Source: Paraescarpia echinospica
Taxonomy: Eukaryota; Annelida; Polychaeta; Sabellida; Siboglinidae
Length of the DNA stretch: 64,000 bases
Direction of reading: 5' to 3'
Assembly (NCBI GenBank): GCA_020002185.1
Contig: CM034532.1
Coordinates: 31,169,966-31,233,965 of the forward strand
In this document: positions 11,069 through 22,700 of the stretch, piece after piece
Numbering within the stretch: position 1 is the stretch's first letter
Layout of the letters: each line of letters opens with the position of its first letter
Program-made: the position numbers and the translations under genes
Notes under the pieces: generated by a model
The model's input: only the letters and a program-made list of their open reading frames with translations
Database searches by the model: none
Told to the model about the DNA's origin: nothing

Positions 11069-13140
11069 CGATGCCACGAAAACACGCCTGCAGATAGAGG
11101 TATTACGATCAGACACATCCTTACGAAGACACAGAAAACGTGAGACATCTGAGATCTCGATCGTTGAAAAAATCTTTGAGTCTGCTCACTTGAGAAGGTC
11201 AATCAGTCAATCACGTGTGCGTGCTTTTTTTTTCCGTATGGGTGTGCAAGGTGAAGGTCATTGTGTGTCCATAGACACAACTGGCAGACACAACTGAATC
11301 CTCTGTCTGGTTCAACAGAAAGACAGAATTAATGAGGGTGCTCCCGGTGAATTGAAATTTGGTTTAGATGATAAGTCCGTCATTAAGTTTTTGTCTGAAA
11401 CTTGTGTGATGTAAATGTCAGATTACATATGGGCATACGCGTGTTGAACGCAAGAAGGCTACTGTAATTAGTTATGGTTTCTGAAGAGACATAACACCTG
11501 TCAGATGACGGCATGTTACTTTAACGTGTGACGATGCTTTGTGAATAATTTTGAAGATGCGTACATACGATGCATTTGATTATTGAACCATGTAATACCA
11601 GTGAAATGTGATTACTGTTTTAATCACGTTGAAAGTGCCCAGCACATTATTGTGCAACAGGTGACCAGAAAGACCACCTTTAATATTGTATTAATATTTG
11701 TTGGAGCGAGTTTGGGATGAAGCTGGCACTTTGTTTGCCAAAGCAGATGACCATGTATTATAGCAGAAGTAGACACACAGTGGAACACAAACCAGCTTAC
11801 TGGTAGACAGAAGACGGCATTAGTAATTGCCGAGACAGGATGGTCACATTTTGGACTGTTGCCAAAGTATCCATATATTATATAAATATATATATTTATA
11901 ACGGACAATGTGTATGAGAGAATCGACCAGTTCCACAGGTGTATGATTGTAACGGACCAATGTTGTTCATAGTTGGAGAATTATATGTCTTTGACATTGG
12001 AATAGCAACACAAGACAGTTATGTATACTTTCTATTTATTCACTGACTCTAAGAATCAGTTATGAACAAAGGTTTTTAGAAATAAATCGGAAATGATGTG
12101 TTGATAATGTTGATATACCTTTCGTATGCTTAAGCATTTATTTCTTTTTGACAATGTCACTGCATCCCAGTGCACGACTGGCTTTTACCGTAGTCATATT
12201 CGCTTATCTTGGTGTTGCGAGCGGTCAGTTTCTTTTTGAACGGCTGCGTGTTTATTGTATTGATTGTTTTCTCGTGAACGGTCGTTCGATTGATATTATA
12301 CTATTGTACCCCAGTGATTTCTTTGACGTAGTTGCCATATCAAACAGTTGTATCAAACGGGGGAGTTTTATATATTCTATATAAACCATATGTGTAGCAG
12401 CCTCTTTGTTTTCTACAGTTTACACGTCCGGCACAACAGTCTAGTGCCTTGCAACAAAGACACACTTTGTGTTTGAACCTGTATTTAGTCGGCGTTGTGC
12501 CGTATTCTAGAGATAAAGCCGTGCGACTGTGGGCTTTACCAACATACGTTTTGTTTCGTCGAACGACACCTGGTGTGAGTTTCTGCAGTCACCCCTGTCA
12601 GAGGCAACGAAACACATGCAAGTATATACGCTTTCATTGATTCGCGGTGACTTGTCGCTAGTGCTATAAATACACAGCATTATCTTGTCTGTCTGATGTG
12701 GAGTGATTACTTTTTGCCACTCAGGATTCCGTCCGGAACACGATACTGTTTCATAGTAATAATGCTGTGTCCGTCCAGAAAGATGGCCGTTGTCTTGTGT
12801 TGCCTGCACACTAGTCTAATATTTCCGGTAATCATCCGGACACAGGACAGTTGTTAATTGATTTGCATATCAAATGTTCCTCACAGATTATGTAAGTCCA
12901 TTTTTTAACTTTATATATAAAGTATTATAATGATAATTTAGAAAAATTGAGTGTATAGATACTGTTTGTTGGTCACAGTAAGAATCAATTGACATATGGA
13001 CCACTACTGAGTTTCTGTGAGAAGAAAGCTAACTATCGCATCTCGGTAGCAATGGCAAGATCAGTCTGAAGATTTTATTGCCAATTCTGTGTTATGCCCC
13101 GTTGTTTCTTTATTTTTCTGGTCAATGCCTATAATGTTAC
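11069..13140. other. Probable 3' UTR/intergenic DNA
   Basis: It follows the stop at 11068. A first AATAAA is near 12079. No coding signal is convincing. A short frame at 12148 begins with a signal-peptide-like stretch but has no other support. Confidence 0.4.
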
Positions 13141-13149
13141 AAATTATTC

Positions 13150-13625
13150 AGGTACTGTTACACTGTCACATTTGGTTATTCTCTAAATTCTTCATAATTT
13201 GATTTTTACACATTTTCTTACAATGGTATATTCATTTTTAATTTCTAAATTATTTTTGATACTAAATTTGTTATGGTTTAATGTTAACATTTTCTTACTA
13301 TGACATGTTCATTTTTCATTTCTAAATGACATGTAATGCTAAATTTGTTATGATTTGGTTTGGCATATTCTGACTTCCGACTGATCTCATTTGTAATTTT
13401 TTAATAATGCTAAATTTATTATACTGTCAATGACATAAACTATTTTAAATGCTAAATTCTTTATGGTTTGATTTTCTGACATTTTTTATTTCAAAATTAT
13501 TTAAAATGTAAATTTGCACATAGTTTGATGTGGATATTTTCATTTCTAAATTAAGCAGTTTAAATTCTTTTTGGTTGGTTTTTCACATTTTATAAAATGG
13601 GCATGTTCATTTTTCATTCCGTTAA
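13150..13625. repeat. Degenerate AT-rich tandem repeat, ~90-bp unit
   Basis: Recurring pieces aatgctaaatttgttatggt, ttgttcatttttcatttc and atttctaaat appear about five times. Confidence 0.6.
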
Positions 13626-14414
13626 TACTGTTCAGTCTCTGTTATTTCCTTTCACTGAGGAAATTATGTACTGGGTTTTTACAACCCATTCATTTTGTTG
13701 TCAACCCTGACTAACTGATTGGTTTAAATCTCGTAACAGTAAGATGGAGTAGCTAGCTTTATCGATCATAAATTTGCTCTTAATAACGGTAAACCAGATT
13801 GTGCTTATGGCTGTTAATTATAACTCGTTGACTGTTAACGTCTTGAAGAGTGACCATGTTTTCATGTAATAGCCCTTCGATCTCAGCTCTTTAGAAGTCT
13901 CGCAGGCCATTCCTTCAACTGGTTTGGTTCTTGTCACAATTTTAGAGTGTATTTTTCTATTAACACTGTTCTTGTTTGTTGTCCTATGAAATATTACCGG
14001 TGACTTACTGTTCGTTTAGAGTTAGAAATTTTTGTATGCTGTATATTTGCTGTACAGAACATGAGAATGTTGTGCACGTTCTCGAACTTTTATTATTCGT
14101 ATATATGTAATTTAGTGTATGACTATATTGTGATGATATTTGATTGGTGATGCTGGCATAACTGTGCTGAAGTTTTGTTGCTTATGGTAAGACTGTTTGG
14201 TGTCATATTAATGTACATATTATATATGTTGTGGCTTCTATGGGTGATGTCTGATTGTGGCTGTACTAACATTTACATACCCGTTGGCAGATCGTGTCCC
14301 GATAGTTTCTGAGAAACAACACAATGCCTATGAAATTTTGATTAACAGCAAATCGACAGGTTCCTTTAAATTCCCAGATCAGTAAATCAAATTATCAACA
14401 TTCCTATGTTAATT

Positions 14415-14735
14415 AATGTCTTCTTTAATATGTTAAGCCATGTTGTCAATACCATGAGAATGGTTTTTCTGTTCTTTATGTGTGAAGTGTGGGATGAATT
14501 CACTGTGTTGTGTATAAAATTGTCCCTACCTCCAGTACATATCGAAGAAATAAGATTTTATCACCTGTACTTCCTACGTTCATTAAGGTCTTCTTTAAGG
14601 TGTTGAACCATTAATTTTCGTTAATACCATGAGAATGGTTTTTATGTCCATTACATGTGTAGTGTGGGCCAAATCCACCGTGTTGTGTATAAAATTGACC
14701 CTACCCCCAGTACATATCGAAGAAATAAGATTTGG
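14415..14735. repeat. Direct duplication of ~155 bp
   Basis: taccatgagaatggttttt, gtgttgtgtataaaattg and cagtacatatcgaagaaata occur in the same order at about 14450-14555 and 14625-14730. Confidence 0.8.
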
Positions 14736-14997
14736 TGAACTGTAAGTGCCATCTGATGCCTCTTACTGATAGGGCTATACAATTATATATCTGTCCGTGT
14801 TTATACACAAGAGGCGAACTTTGTGTCTCGCTTTCGACAAGATACAGGTTTTGAAAGTTGATATTTAATCAATGTTTCTAACGGTCGCTCCAGGTAATTA
14901 GACACGTGTGCCTCCTGGAGGGGAATTACACTCAAGGTTTTTTGCTGATATTTGAATCATGGATAAATCCAGACAGTCCCTTCTGTACTAACATACA

Positions 14998-15355
14998 TGC
15001 AAACAATTTCTTTTCGACATATCCAATATGTGAATTTTATCTTGTAATTGTAGTTCATAGCACACCAACTTCTTCAGTATATGTGACGTATGACGTCATA
15101 GTACATGCGAGACAGTTTGTAATTCCCCTTGTCATGATTGATTGGTGTTTTGGCCTTTCTGATCCATATTGATGGCTTCTTTTATGTGTCGTGTTCTTAA
15201 AACACCAATCAATCGAGATGAGGGGAGTTACAAACTATCTCGGTAATCTCACATGAACATGATGTCATGTGTCACATATACTGAAGACGTTGACATGCTA
15301 CGCTTAAGACTACATCTACACGGTAGATAAAGTCAGAAAGAAATTGTTTGCATAA
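14998..15355. repeat. Long imperfect palindrome, ~155-bp arms, 47-bp loop
   Basis: The left arm (14998-15151; atgcaaacaatttct, cttcagtatatgtgac, gattgattggtgtttt) is inverted at 15199-15355. Identity is highest near the loop. A transcript through it would fold into a long hairpin. Confidence 0.8.
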
Positions 15356-15549
15356 AAATGAACTATCCTGAAGAATGTTCAGCATCCCTATTTTAATGGT
15401 TCCCTCAAGGAGTGGCGACGTCATCACTTGGTTTGTTCCGTCCTCTTGACTAGTCGTCTCCACTGATATCCTATTCTCTCCCACTTTCAGCTGTTTACCC
15501 TGGCCGTTTTAAGATTTTTCTTAACATTATCTCTAATTTAGGTCTTCTT

Positions 15550-15642
15550 CTCCATCTTCCACTCTTCTTCATCTACCACTGTCATCTCCATCTACCACTC
15601 TCTTCTCCATCTACCACACTTTTCTCCATCTACCACTCTCTT
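15550..15642. repeat. Short tandem repeat (ctccatctaccac)
   Basis: About four units of 19-24 bp, each with catctaccac. Confidence 0.7.
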
Positions 15643-16910
15643 TGTCAGTCTCACTCATTCTTTGAATGTCTCTTGCCAGTCATGGTGTGTCTATTAGGCT
15701 TCTGTACTAACATGTCGCTGATAAATAACAAGACATATCTCTGCTACGGCATGTGTAATTAATGAAGAGTGCGTACGAGACAGCTGCGTCCATTCCATTT
15801 CCATGCTCCGATGCCTCACAATGTTATATTTATCGGTGTTATACAATTGTGATTACGCCACAGTTGGCCGATGTGGCAGGTGCTGCCCCCTAGTTGTGTA
15901 TCTTACTTTACCCATGTTGCATTTTGACTGCAAGGTGTTGTGTTATCCCTGCGATGGAAATACTGTACATATATACGAGTTGAAATAAGATTTATTTTCT
16001 GTTGTAGTCGATTGTTTATATATGGTTCATGTTGTTGTCGAATGTTTGTTTATTGTCAAGTGCTATTATATTGAGACCGGGGACAAATACTATTGTTTGT
16101 ATGCATATATGTAGGTATGTTACCAGTTGGGCGGATGGATTGCGACTGGTTTACTGTGATCGCCATGGTGACAAAAACTGTACAGAACAGTTGAAGCGAT
16201 GACGTGACCAGCTGGCTGCGTAGTTAGGCAAATGTTGGGTAACCATGGCAACTGTTCAGAACACTCTTAAGAACAGTTGTGACATTTCTTGTTTTGGGCT
16301 GGTTTGTCAGCAAGAAGTTTCTTGGTGAATTGTAATTATTAATACTTGCCAGTGTCTCCAAATCAGCATGGAGTTGCAAGGCTAGTCACATTCCTAAAGT
16401 AAGAGATTTATGGGATTAATTCTGCCATATTGTTTCTCCATAGTCGACAAAGCACATATATTGTAAATCGTTTGTACACTGTTCTTCCGATATAAAAGGC
16501 ACTTGTTAACAATATACATGTTTAACAGTATATATAATTATTTGATCTGACAGATTAAAAAAATTTCAGAATGTACTTTGTGTCCTCTTTTACAGTTTGG
16601 TTATGAATTTTTCCTTCATACAAAAAACAATGTAAATGAATAAAAACTTAAATTTGTTCGGTACTTTGTTTTAAAACATGGCACAATGGATTTACATGTA
16701 GGAATTGTCCATTTGGAACATGTGTATATTTCTATGCGATGATGAAACATATTTAGTTGAGCAACCAGGCTGTTGTTCTGGTAGCTTAATTGGGTGCGAA
16801 CTGTGGCAAAATTATAAATATTATATGTGCCATTTCAATGTCTAACACAAGTTCCTTGGCTGTCTAATGTCTGAGATTGTCTCGTTATCTGTCCACTTGT
16901 TTCATTTGTT

Positions 16911-16929
16911 GTTAAATAAACTGTTTATT
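16911..16929. terminator. Palindromic AATAAA pair, possible shared poly(A) site
   Basis: Around gttaaataaactgtttattt, AATAAA is present on both strands within 16 bp, midway between the convergent unidentified gene and TAX1BP3. It could end long 3' UTRs of both, but nearer signals exist. Confidence 0.3.
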
Positions 16930-19310
16930 TATTCAACAGTCTCTGTTACTGAATCTAGTGCAGGGACAATGAGCTCATCAGAATAATCCATCATTAAACA
17001 GTATTCGCTGTTAAATTTAAGGTGCATTTTCAAAATGCAAAAAAGCCACTGCTGCATCTCGAAGGACACTTTTTCTGTGACACAAAACTGTCTGGGTGGT
17101 TTGTCCTGATGGCAGTTTTCACTACAGGTCACTGTAAGGAGCAAAATCGATGTTAATTAGTAAAGTTGGGCTTATACGCTGATAAGAATGTTAGTTAAAC
17201 AGACCCCAGGCAATACAAAACACGCAGTGTTACAAAAACTAGTTTATTCTGCAGTCTCTATGGGTCGCTCGTAAGAGCTGGTCAACAGAGTTGGTGATAT
17301 GATCCAGTGGTACTCCAGCACCGGCTGGCAGTATACACAACACACGATTGACAAAAATACACTTTCCATCAGCACATTCCACATAATTACTATATCCTTC
17401 TCACACCCTGGTCAGTACGTAAGGCAACAGCATACTCGGTACACAGTGGACTCTGCTTAACAAACTCACAGATAACACAACTGGCCATCTGGTAGAGTCG
17501 GATATAGTATTACATTACTCCCAACCTTGGAGCAACAAAGACCCAAAAGCATCAGTTATCACCTTTACTACAGTTTGAAACCTGTTCCTACATCGGCTGT
17601 CGGGCAAGAGGAAGGCCCTCCTGGAAAGCATAGCACATAAAAACAAGTGAGCAAATAACTCGGATGAGTTTTCTGTAGTACATCGCCAATTGGTAGAACA
17701 AAACCAAATTGTCCACGGAAGCGCCGGGAGGTAAAACGAGGTGAGTGAACCTCGGTGCCCAGGTGGAACTGCACTCACAATATATTAATAATTACAGATT
17801 AACTGGGATGAAATCATTCCCTAGTACCACAGAATTAAAACGGGCTGCTTCAATGAATCAGACACTCGCACGAAATACACACTGGACACTGTAAAGCTGG
17901 TTCTACAAGAACACTGCAACAATTCAGGCACATTTCATGGGCCTGGCACACTCGGTGCTCATTGATCATACAGTTTTTCTGTAAAAGACCGTAACAGCCC
18001 AACAGACATTTGTTAAGATGTCTGACATTATCTAGTGGCCCTTGACTGAGCACATTTCTAACAACTGTTACATCTTCGCAGGTGTTTAGTCTTGCACCAC
18101 CAACACCTATGTAGTGATAACGTAATAATATATAATATGGATTCTTCACACAAGAGTATTTTTTAATTACAAGCGGATATATAATATGCTGTTCTATTTG
18201 TGTTACAATTTATATACCTCTGGCTAGGATGACAAATAAAACATCTTATGAAGTACAGTAATTAATACTGAACAAGCTCACTTATCTGATAAGTTTAAGA
18301 AATCACTCGTAGACACACCACAATGACAATAAATTAGAAACAACATGCACATATGAAATACCACGTTGCCTCGCACTATACAAGGTTGTTAACGAGACAT
18401 CTGTTTACAGACGACTTGACAAATACTGTCAAAAGTCTAATGACATCTATCATGTCGAACAGTTTGTGTCTGTAAAATGCTACTCGATACCATGTGGCAG
18501 TCACATTATATATGGCAAACTTGATGTACTGGCAGGCTATGATATGGACACAGAAATTATAGGCAAATCACAGAGCACTAGACAAGAAGATCACTGGGTA
18601 CACTATATACAAAAGACACGTAAAGTGAGACTTCAGTAGGCCGCCACTGTTGCAAACATGAATCTGGCATTTATTACTTGAACAGATCAGTTGAAACATG
18701 AAATTGATACCAACAAAAAAATTGGTTCACGATGGGAAATTAATAGAATGAAGAAAATTATCACTGAATTATGAATAAAACGATACATTGTCTCAGACGG
18801 CTAAACTGTTGGCAGGATTAACAAATCAGTCTTTAATTCATAACCACGGAACACCGTTGTCACCCCACGACCATATATGGTCGTGTTTACTTGCTAGTTG
18901 CCACACCAGCCAAGACGTCACAGCAGCAAACACACGCAGCAAGAGCCGTGTGGTTGACACTAACAAACTAGTGGGAAAACACACAAACCTACACCACTCC
19001 AGACCTCCTAGTACATAGTACTTGGAGAAACATGCCTTTAATTGGTTGAACAGCATGTACACAAGCCAGGACGGTTTTTAAAAATAGGGAAATTTTTAGG
19101 TGATCAAATTCCAAACTGTGCCCTGAATGGAGAATTACACTGAAATTAATTTGGAACACAACCCTCGACTTTTTTGCATCTACAAAAAAGGAAGGGTCAG
19201 AAAATGAAAACGCATTCAATCCGTTTAAACTATTTGAAAAAATATGATATACATTTCTATCTGAACAATCTGCCTAAAAACAACTGGATTTGGAGATTCA
19301 ATATATGATT
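16930..19310. other. Intergenic DNA or long TAX1BP3 3' UTR
   Basis: No supported coding exon. The only notable structure is an 18-bp perfect palindrome, acgaccatatatggtcgt, near 18868. Confidence 0.45.
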
Positions 19311-19317
19311 CAACATA

Positions 19318-19323
19318 TTTATT
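19318..19323 (-). terminator. Candidate poly(A) signal of TAX1BP3
   Basis: On the minus strand this reads AATAAA, about 240 nt after the TAX1BP3 stop codon, a usual distance. Other AATAAA copies lie farther on (16.9 kb), so a longer 3' UTR is also possible. Confidence 0.4.
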
Positions 19324-19562
19324 TAATACATAATTGCTAATTATTAATTAATATATTGCACAGACACCCAGTAGTCTATATCTGACACGCAGCAAACGCC
19401 GACACAACCGTTTCTTTGGTATTCTTACCTACCAGACGGCCTGTGTGCCAAAAAACCCAGTCTATTTGATGTGGAACATGGGACTAGTCCCCTGCTGCTG
19501 ACTGACTAGGGCAAGATGACGGCATGGAAACCCAGCAGGGATGGCACGAGGGTTATTCTCCC

Positions 19563-19772
19563 TTAGTACCCCCGCTGGTACTGGGGCTGGGGTGAGTTAG
19601 GTGCAGGAGAGTACTGCTGGAAGGGGGAGGCCGGCTGTGCGTACTGCTGGTACTGTGGTTTCTGTAGCTGGGGCACCCCCTTGCGGTAGACGAGCATGTT
19701 GAGGACAGGTTTGCGTTTGATATACTCGAGTGCCTTCTTGTGTGTCACCACTGTGAAATCGTGTCCGTTCAC
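19563..19772 (-). CDS. TAX1BP3: TAX1BP3 exon 4 (end of PDZ plus Q/P/Y tail, stop)
   Basis: The acceptor tgctgcag ends at 19773. It encodes VNGHDFTVVTHKKALEYIK, the last PDZ strand (LNMLVYRK), then about 35 residues rich in Gln, Pro and Tyr with repeated QYQQY/FQQYSP-like motifs, ending QYQRGY and TAA at 19565-19563. Confidence 0.9.
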   Translation of the reverse strand: MNGHDFTVVTHKKALEYIKRKPVLNMLVYRKGVPQLQKPQYQQYAQPASPFQQYSPAPNSPQPQYQRGY

Positions 19773-22700
19773 CTGCAGCAAAAACATTGCATTTAATTGG
19801 AGGCAGGCATGAAGCTAATTAAATCACCATTGTGGTAACCCGGGTTCGAGTTCCAACAACATTTGACTGTCTACTCCTGGTCAATGCTCGGCTGGAGGTA
19901 TCTGGATTATATACCATACCGCTAATATTAAACTTTTTGTAGTGCTCGTTTCCCTGTATGTTAGAGATGAGGCTGGCCTTGATACTGTTCCTCGATTTCT
20001 TTTTTCTTCCCCCTCTGATCTTGCACTGCTGTCTCCACCAACTGTCTCCACACCCCTCTATCTTGCACTACTGTCTCCACCAACTGTCTCCACACCCCTC
20101 TATCTTGCACTACTGTCTCCACCAACTGTCTCCACACCTCTCTATCTTGCACTACTGTCTCCACACCCCTCTATCTTGCACTACTGTCTCCACCAACTGT
20201 CTCCACACCCCTCTATCTTGCACTGCTGTCTCCACCAACTGTCTCCACACCCCTCTATTTTGCACTACTGTCTCCACACCCCTCTATCTTGCACTACTGT
20301 CTCCACCAACTGTCTCCACACCCCTCTATCTTGCACTACTGTCTCCACCAAGTGTCTCCACACCCCTCTATCTTGCACTACTGTCTCCACCAACTGTCTC
20401 CACACCCCTCTATCTTGCACTGCTGTCTCCACCAACTGTCTCCACACCCCTCTATCTTGCACTACTGTCTCCACACCCCTCTATCTTGTACTACTGCCTC
20501 CGCCAACTGTCTCCACACCCCTCTATCTTGCACCCCTCTATCTTGCACTACTGCCTCCGCCAACTGTCTCCACACCCCTCTATCTTGCACTACTGTGCAC
20601 TACTGTCTCCACCAACTGTCTCCACACCCCTCTATCTTGCACTACTGTCTCCACACCCCTCTATCTTGCACTACTGTCTCCACCAACTGTCTCCACACCC
20701 CTCTATCTTGCACTGCTGTCTCCACCAACTGTCTCCACACCCTCTATTTTGCACTACTGTCTCCACACCCCTCTATCTTGCACTACTGTCTCCACCAACT
20801 GTCTCCACACCCCTCTATCTTGCACTACTGTCTCCACCAACTGTCTCCACACCCCTCTATCTTGCACTACTGTCTCCACCAACTGTCTCCACACCCCTCT
20901 ATCTTGCACTGCTGTCTCCACCAACTGTCTCCACACCCCTCTATCTTGCACTATTGTCTCCACACCCCTCTATCTTGTACTACTGCCTCCGCCAACTGTC
21001 TCCACACCCCTCTATCTTGCACTACTGTCTCCGCCAACTGTCTCCACACCCCTCTATCTTGCACTACTGCCTCCGCCAACTGTCTCCACACCCCTCTATC
21101 TTGCACTACTGTCTCCGCCAACTGTCTCAACACCCCTCTATCTTGCACTAATGTCTCCACCAACTGTCTCCACACCCCTCTATCTTGCACTAATGTCTCC
21201 ACCAACTGTCTCCACACCCCTCTATCTTGCACTACTGTCTCCACCAACTGTCTCCACACACCTCTATATTGCACTGCTGTCTCCACCAAGTGTCTCCACA
21301 CCCCTCTATCTTGCACTACTGTCTCCACCAACTGTCTCCACACTCCTCTATCTTGCACTACTGTCTCCACACCCCTCTATCTTGCACTACTGTTTCCACC
21401 AACTGTCTCCACACCCCTCTATCTTGCACTACTGTCTCCACCAACTGTCTCCACACCCCTCGATCAGCACTACTGTCTCCACCAACTGTCTCCACACCCC
21501 TCTATCTTGCACTACTGTCTCCACCAACTGTCTCCACACCCCTCTATCTTGCACTACTGTCTCCACACCCCTCTATCTTGCACTAGTGTCTTCACCACTC
21601 CCTCCTTCGTTTTTGATTCAATTCACCCAACAATTCTTCTCACCCAGTTGCTTTAAAAAAAACTGTACCCTCTCTTGTTGTTTTTCTGGCACTGCCATGG
21701 TCTTTGATATACTGAGCTCCAAATTATTTACATGGCACTCAATTTAGGCCTACTAATTCATACTACTAATATATCACTGCCACTACGCATCTGCCATATA
21801 GTACTAATAACAATAATGAGTTAATAATGAGTAGAGCGCCATAAATCTAGACAAAAGTCTATTCAGAGGTGCTAAAATAGATTAATACATGAAAGTTAAA
21901 ACTAGCTAGTTAAATAAATGATAAGAAAAATAAATTGCTAAAACCGTGTTGCATAATGCATAGGCAATAAGTTTATGTGGTAAAATAATAATATAATAAA
22001 ACTTTATTTTGACACCGTCAAATCCGGGACGGCTGCCCCGTTCACGGGTGTGTACAAGCATTAAAATACTAACTAGTTTAAAATTATAATTAAAAGGATA
22101 TAACATTAATTAAAACGTGACAAAATATGTGCATCATAAGACATAAATAAGTTAGTTAAATGATAATAAATTATTTAAAAACACTGTCATGTGCGCGATC
22201 ACAGACTAAACATGGAATGCTACACGGAAGAGGTTGGTTTTTAAGTCGCGTAAATGTGTCGCTGTGATTGTCTTTAATTTGAACGGAAGAGTGTTCCACA
22301 TTCGTGGGGCCGAAACTGAGAAGAAGCGATCGCATGCTCAGTGTTTTATGGTATTGTAAGGACTTCCATTTCCTCCCTCAATTTTTCGCCATATACCAGT
22401 GCCCTTAAAATTGAACTATTGTTTAAAAATGTTACACATTTTCCAATTTTTTCATCTTTTGTATCAGTATAAATATGCACAAAGAAAAAGAATCACGTTA
22501 CTAAAGAAAATCCGATTTTTCTATTTTCTCCATGACGTAAACTCAATTGTTTGAAACCTGAACTCAATACCTAGTTGGAAAATCTCTGCTGGAGAACTAA
22601 GAAAAATTAAATTGATTTTTTAATCTGAACTATTAAAGTGACCCACCTGTAGGAGTTTGTCGTGCACCTGTAGACCAGACTGGTGGGCCGGACCCCCCTC

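Noticed and set aside
12148..12384. Short secreted peptide with a signal-peptide-like start
   Set aside because: Only an N-terminal hydrophobic run supports it; no conserved pattern, splice site or codon bias.
17850..18149. Cys-rich minus-strand frame with zinc-finger-like spacing
   Set aside because: Spacing is irregular, the composition is unlike a domain, and it lies in probable 3' UTR/intergenic DNA.
19942..21747. 601-codon and related frames rich in TPLSCTTVS
   Set aside because: They are produced by the 42/29-bp minisatellite and shift frame at each 29-bp unit; no splice or start support.
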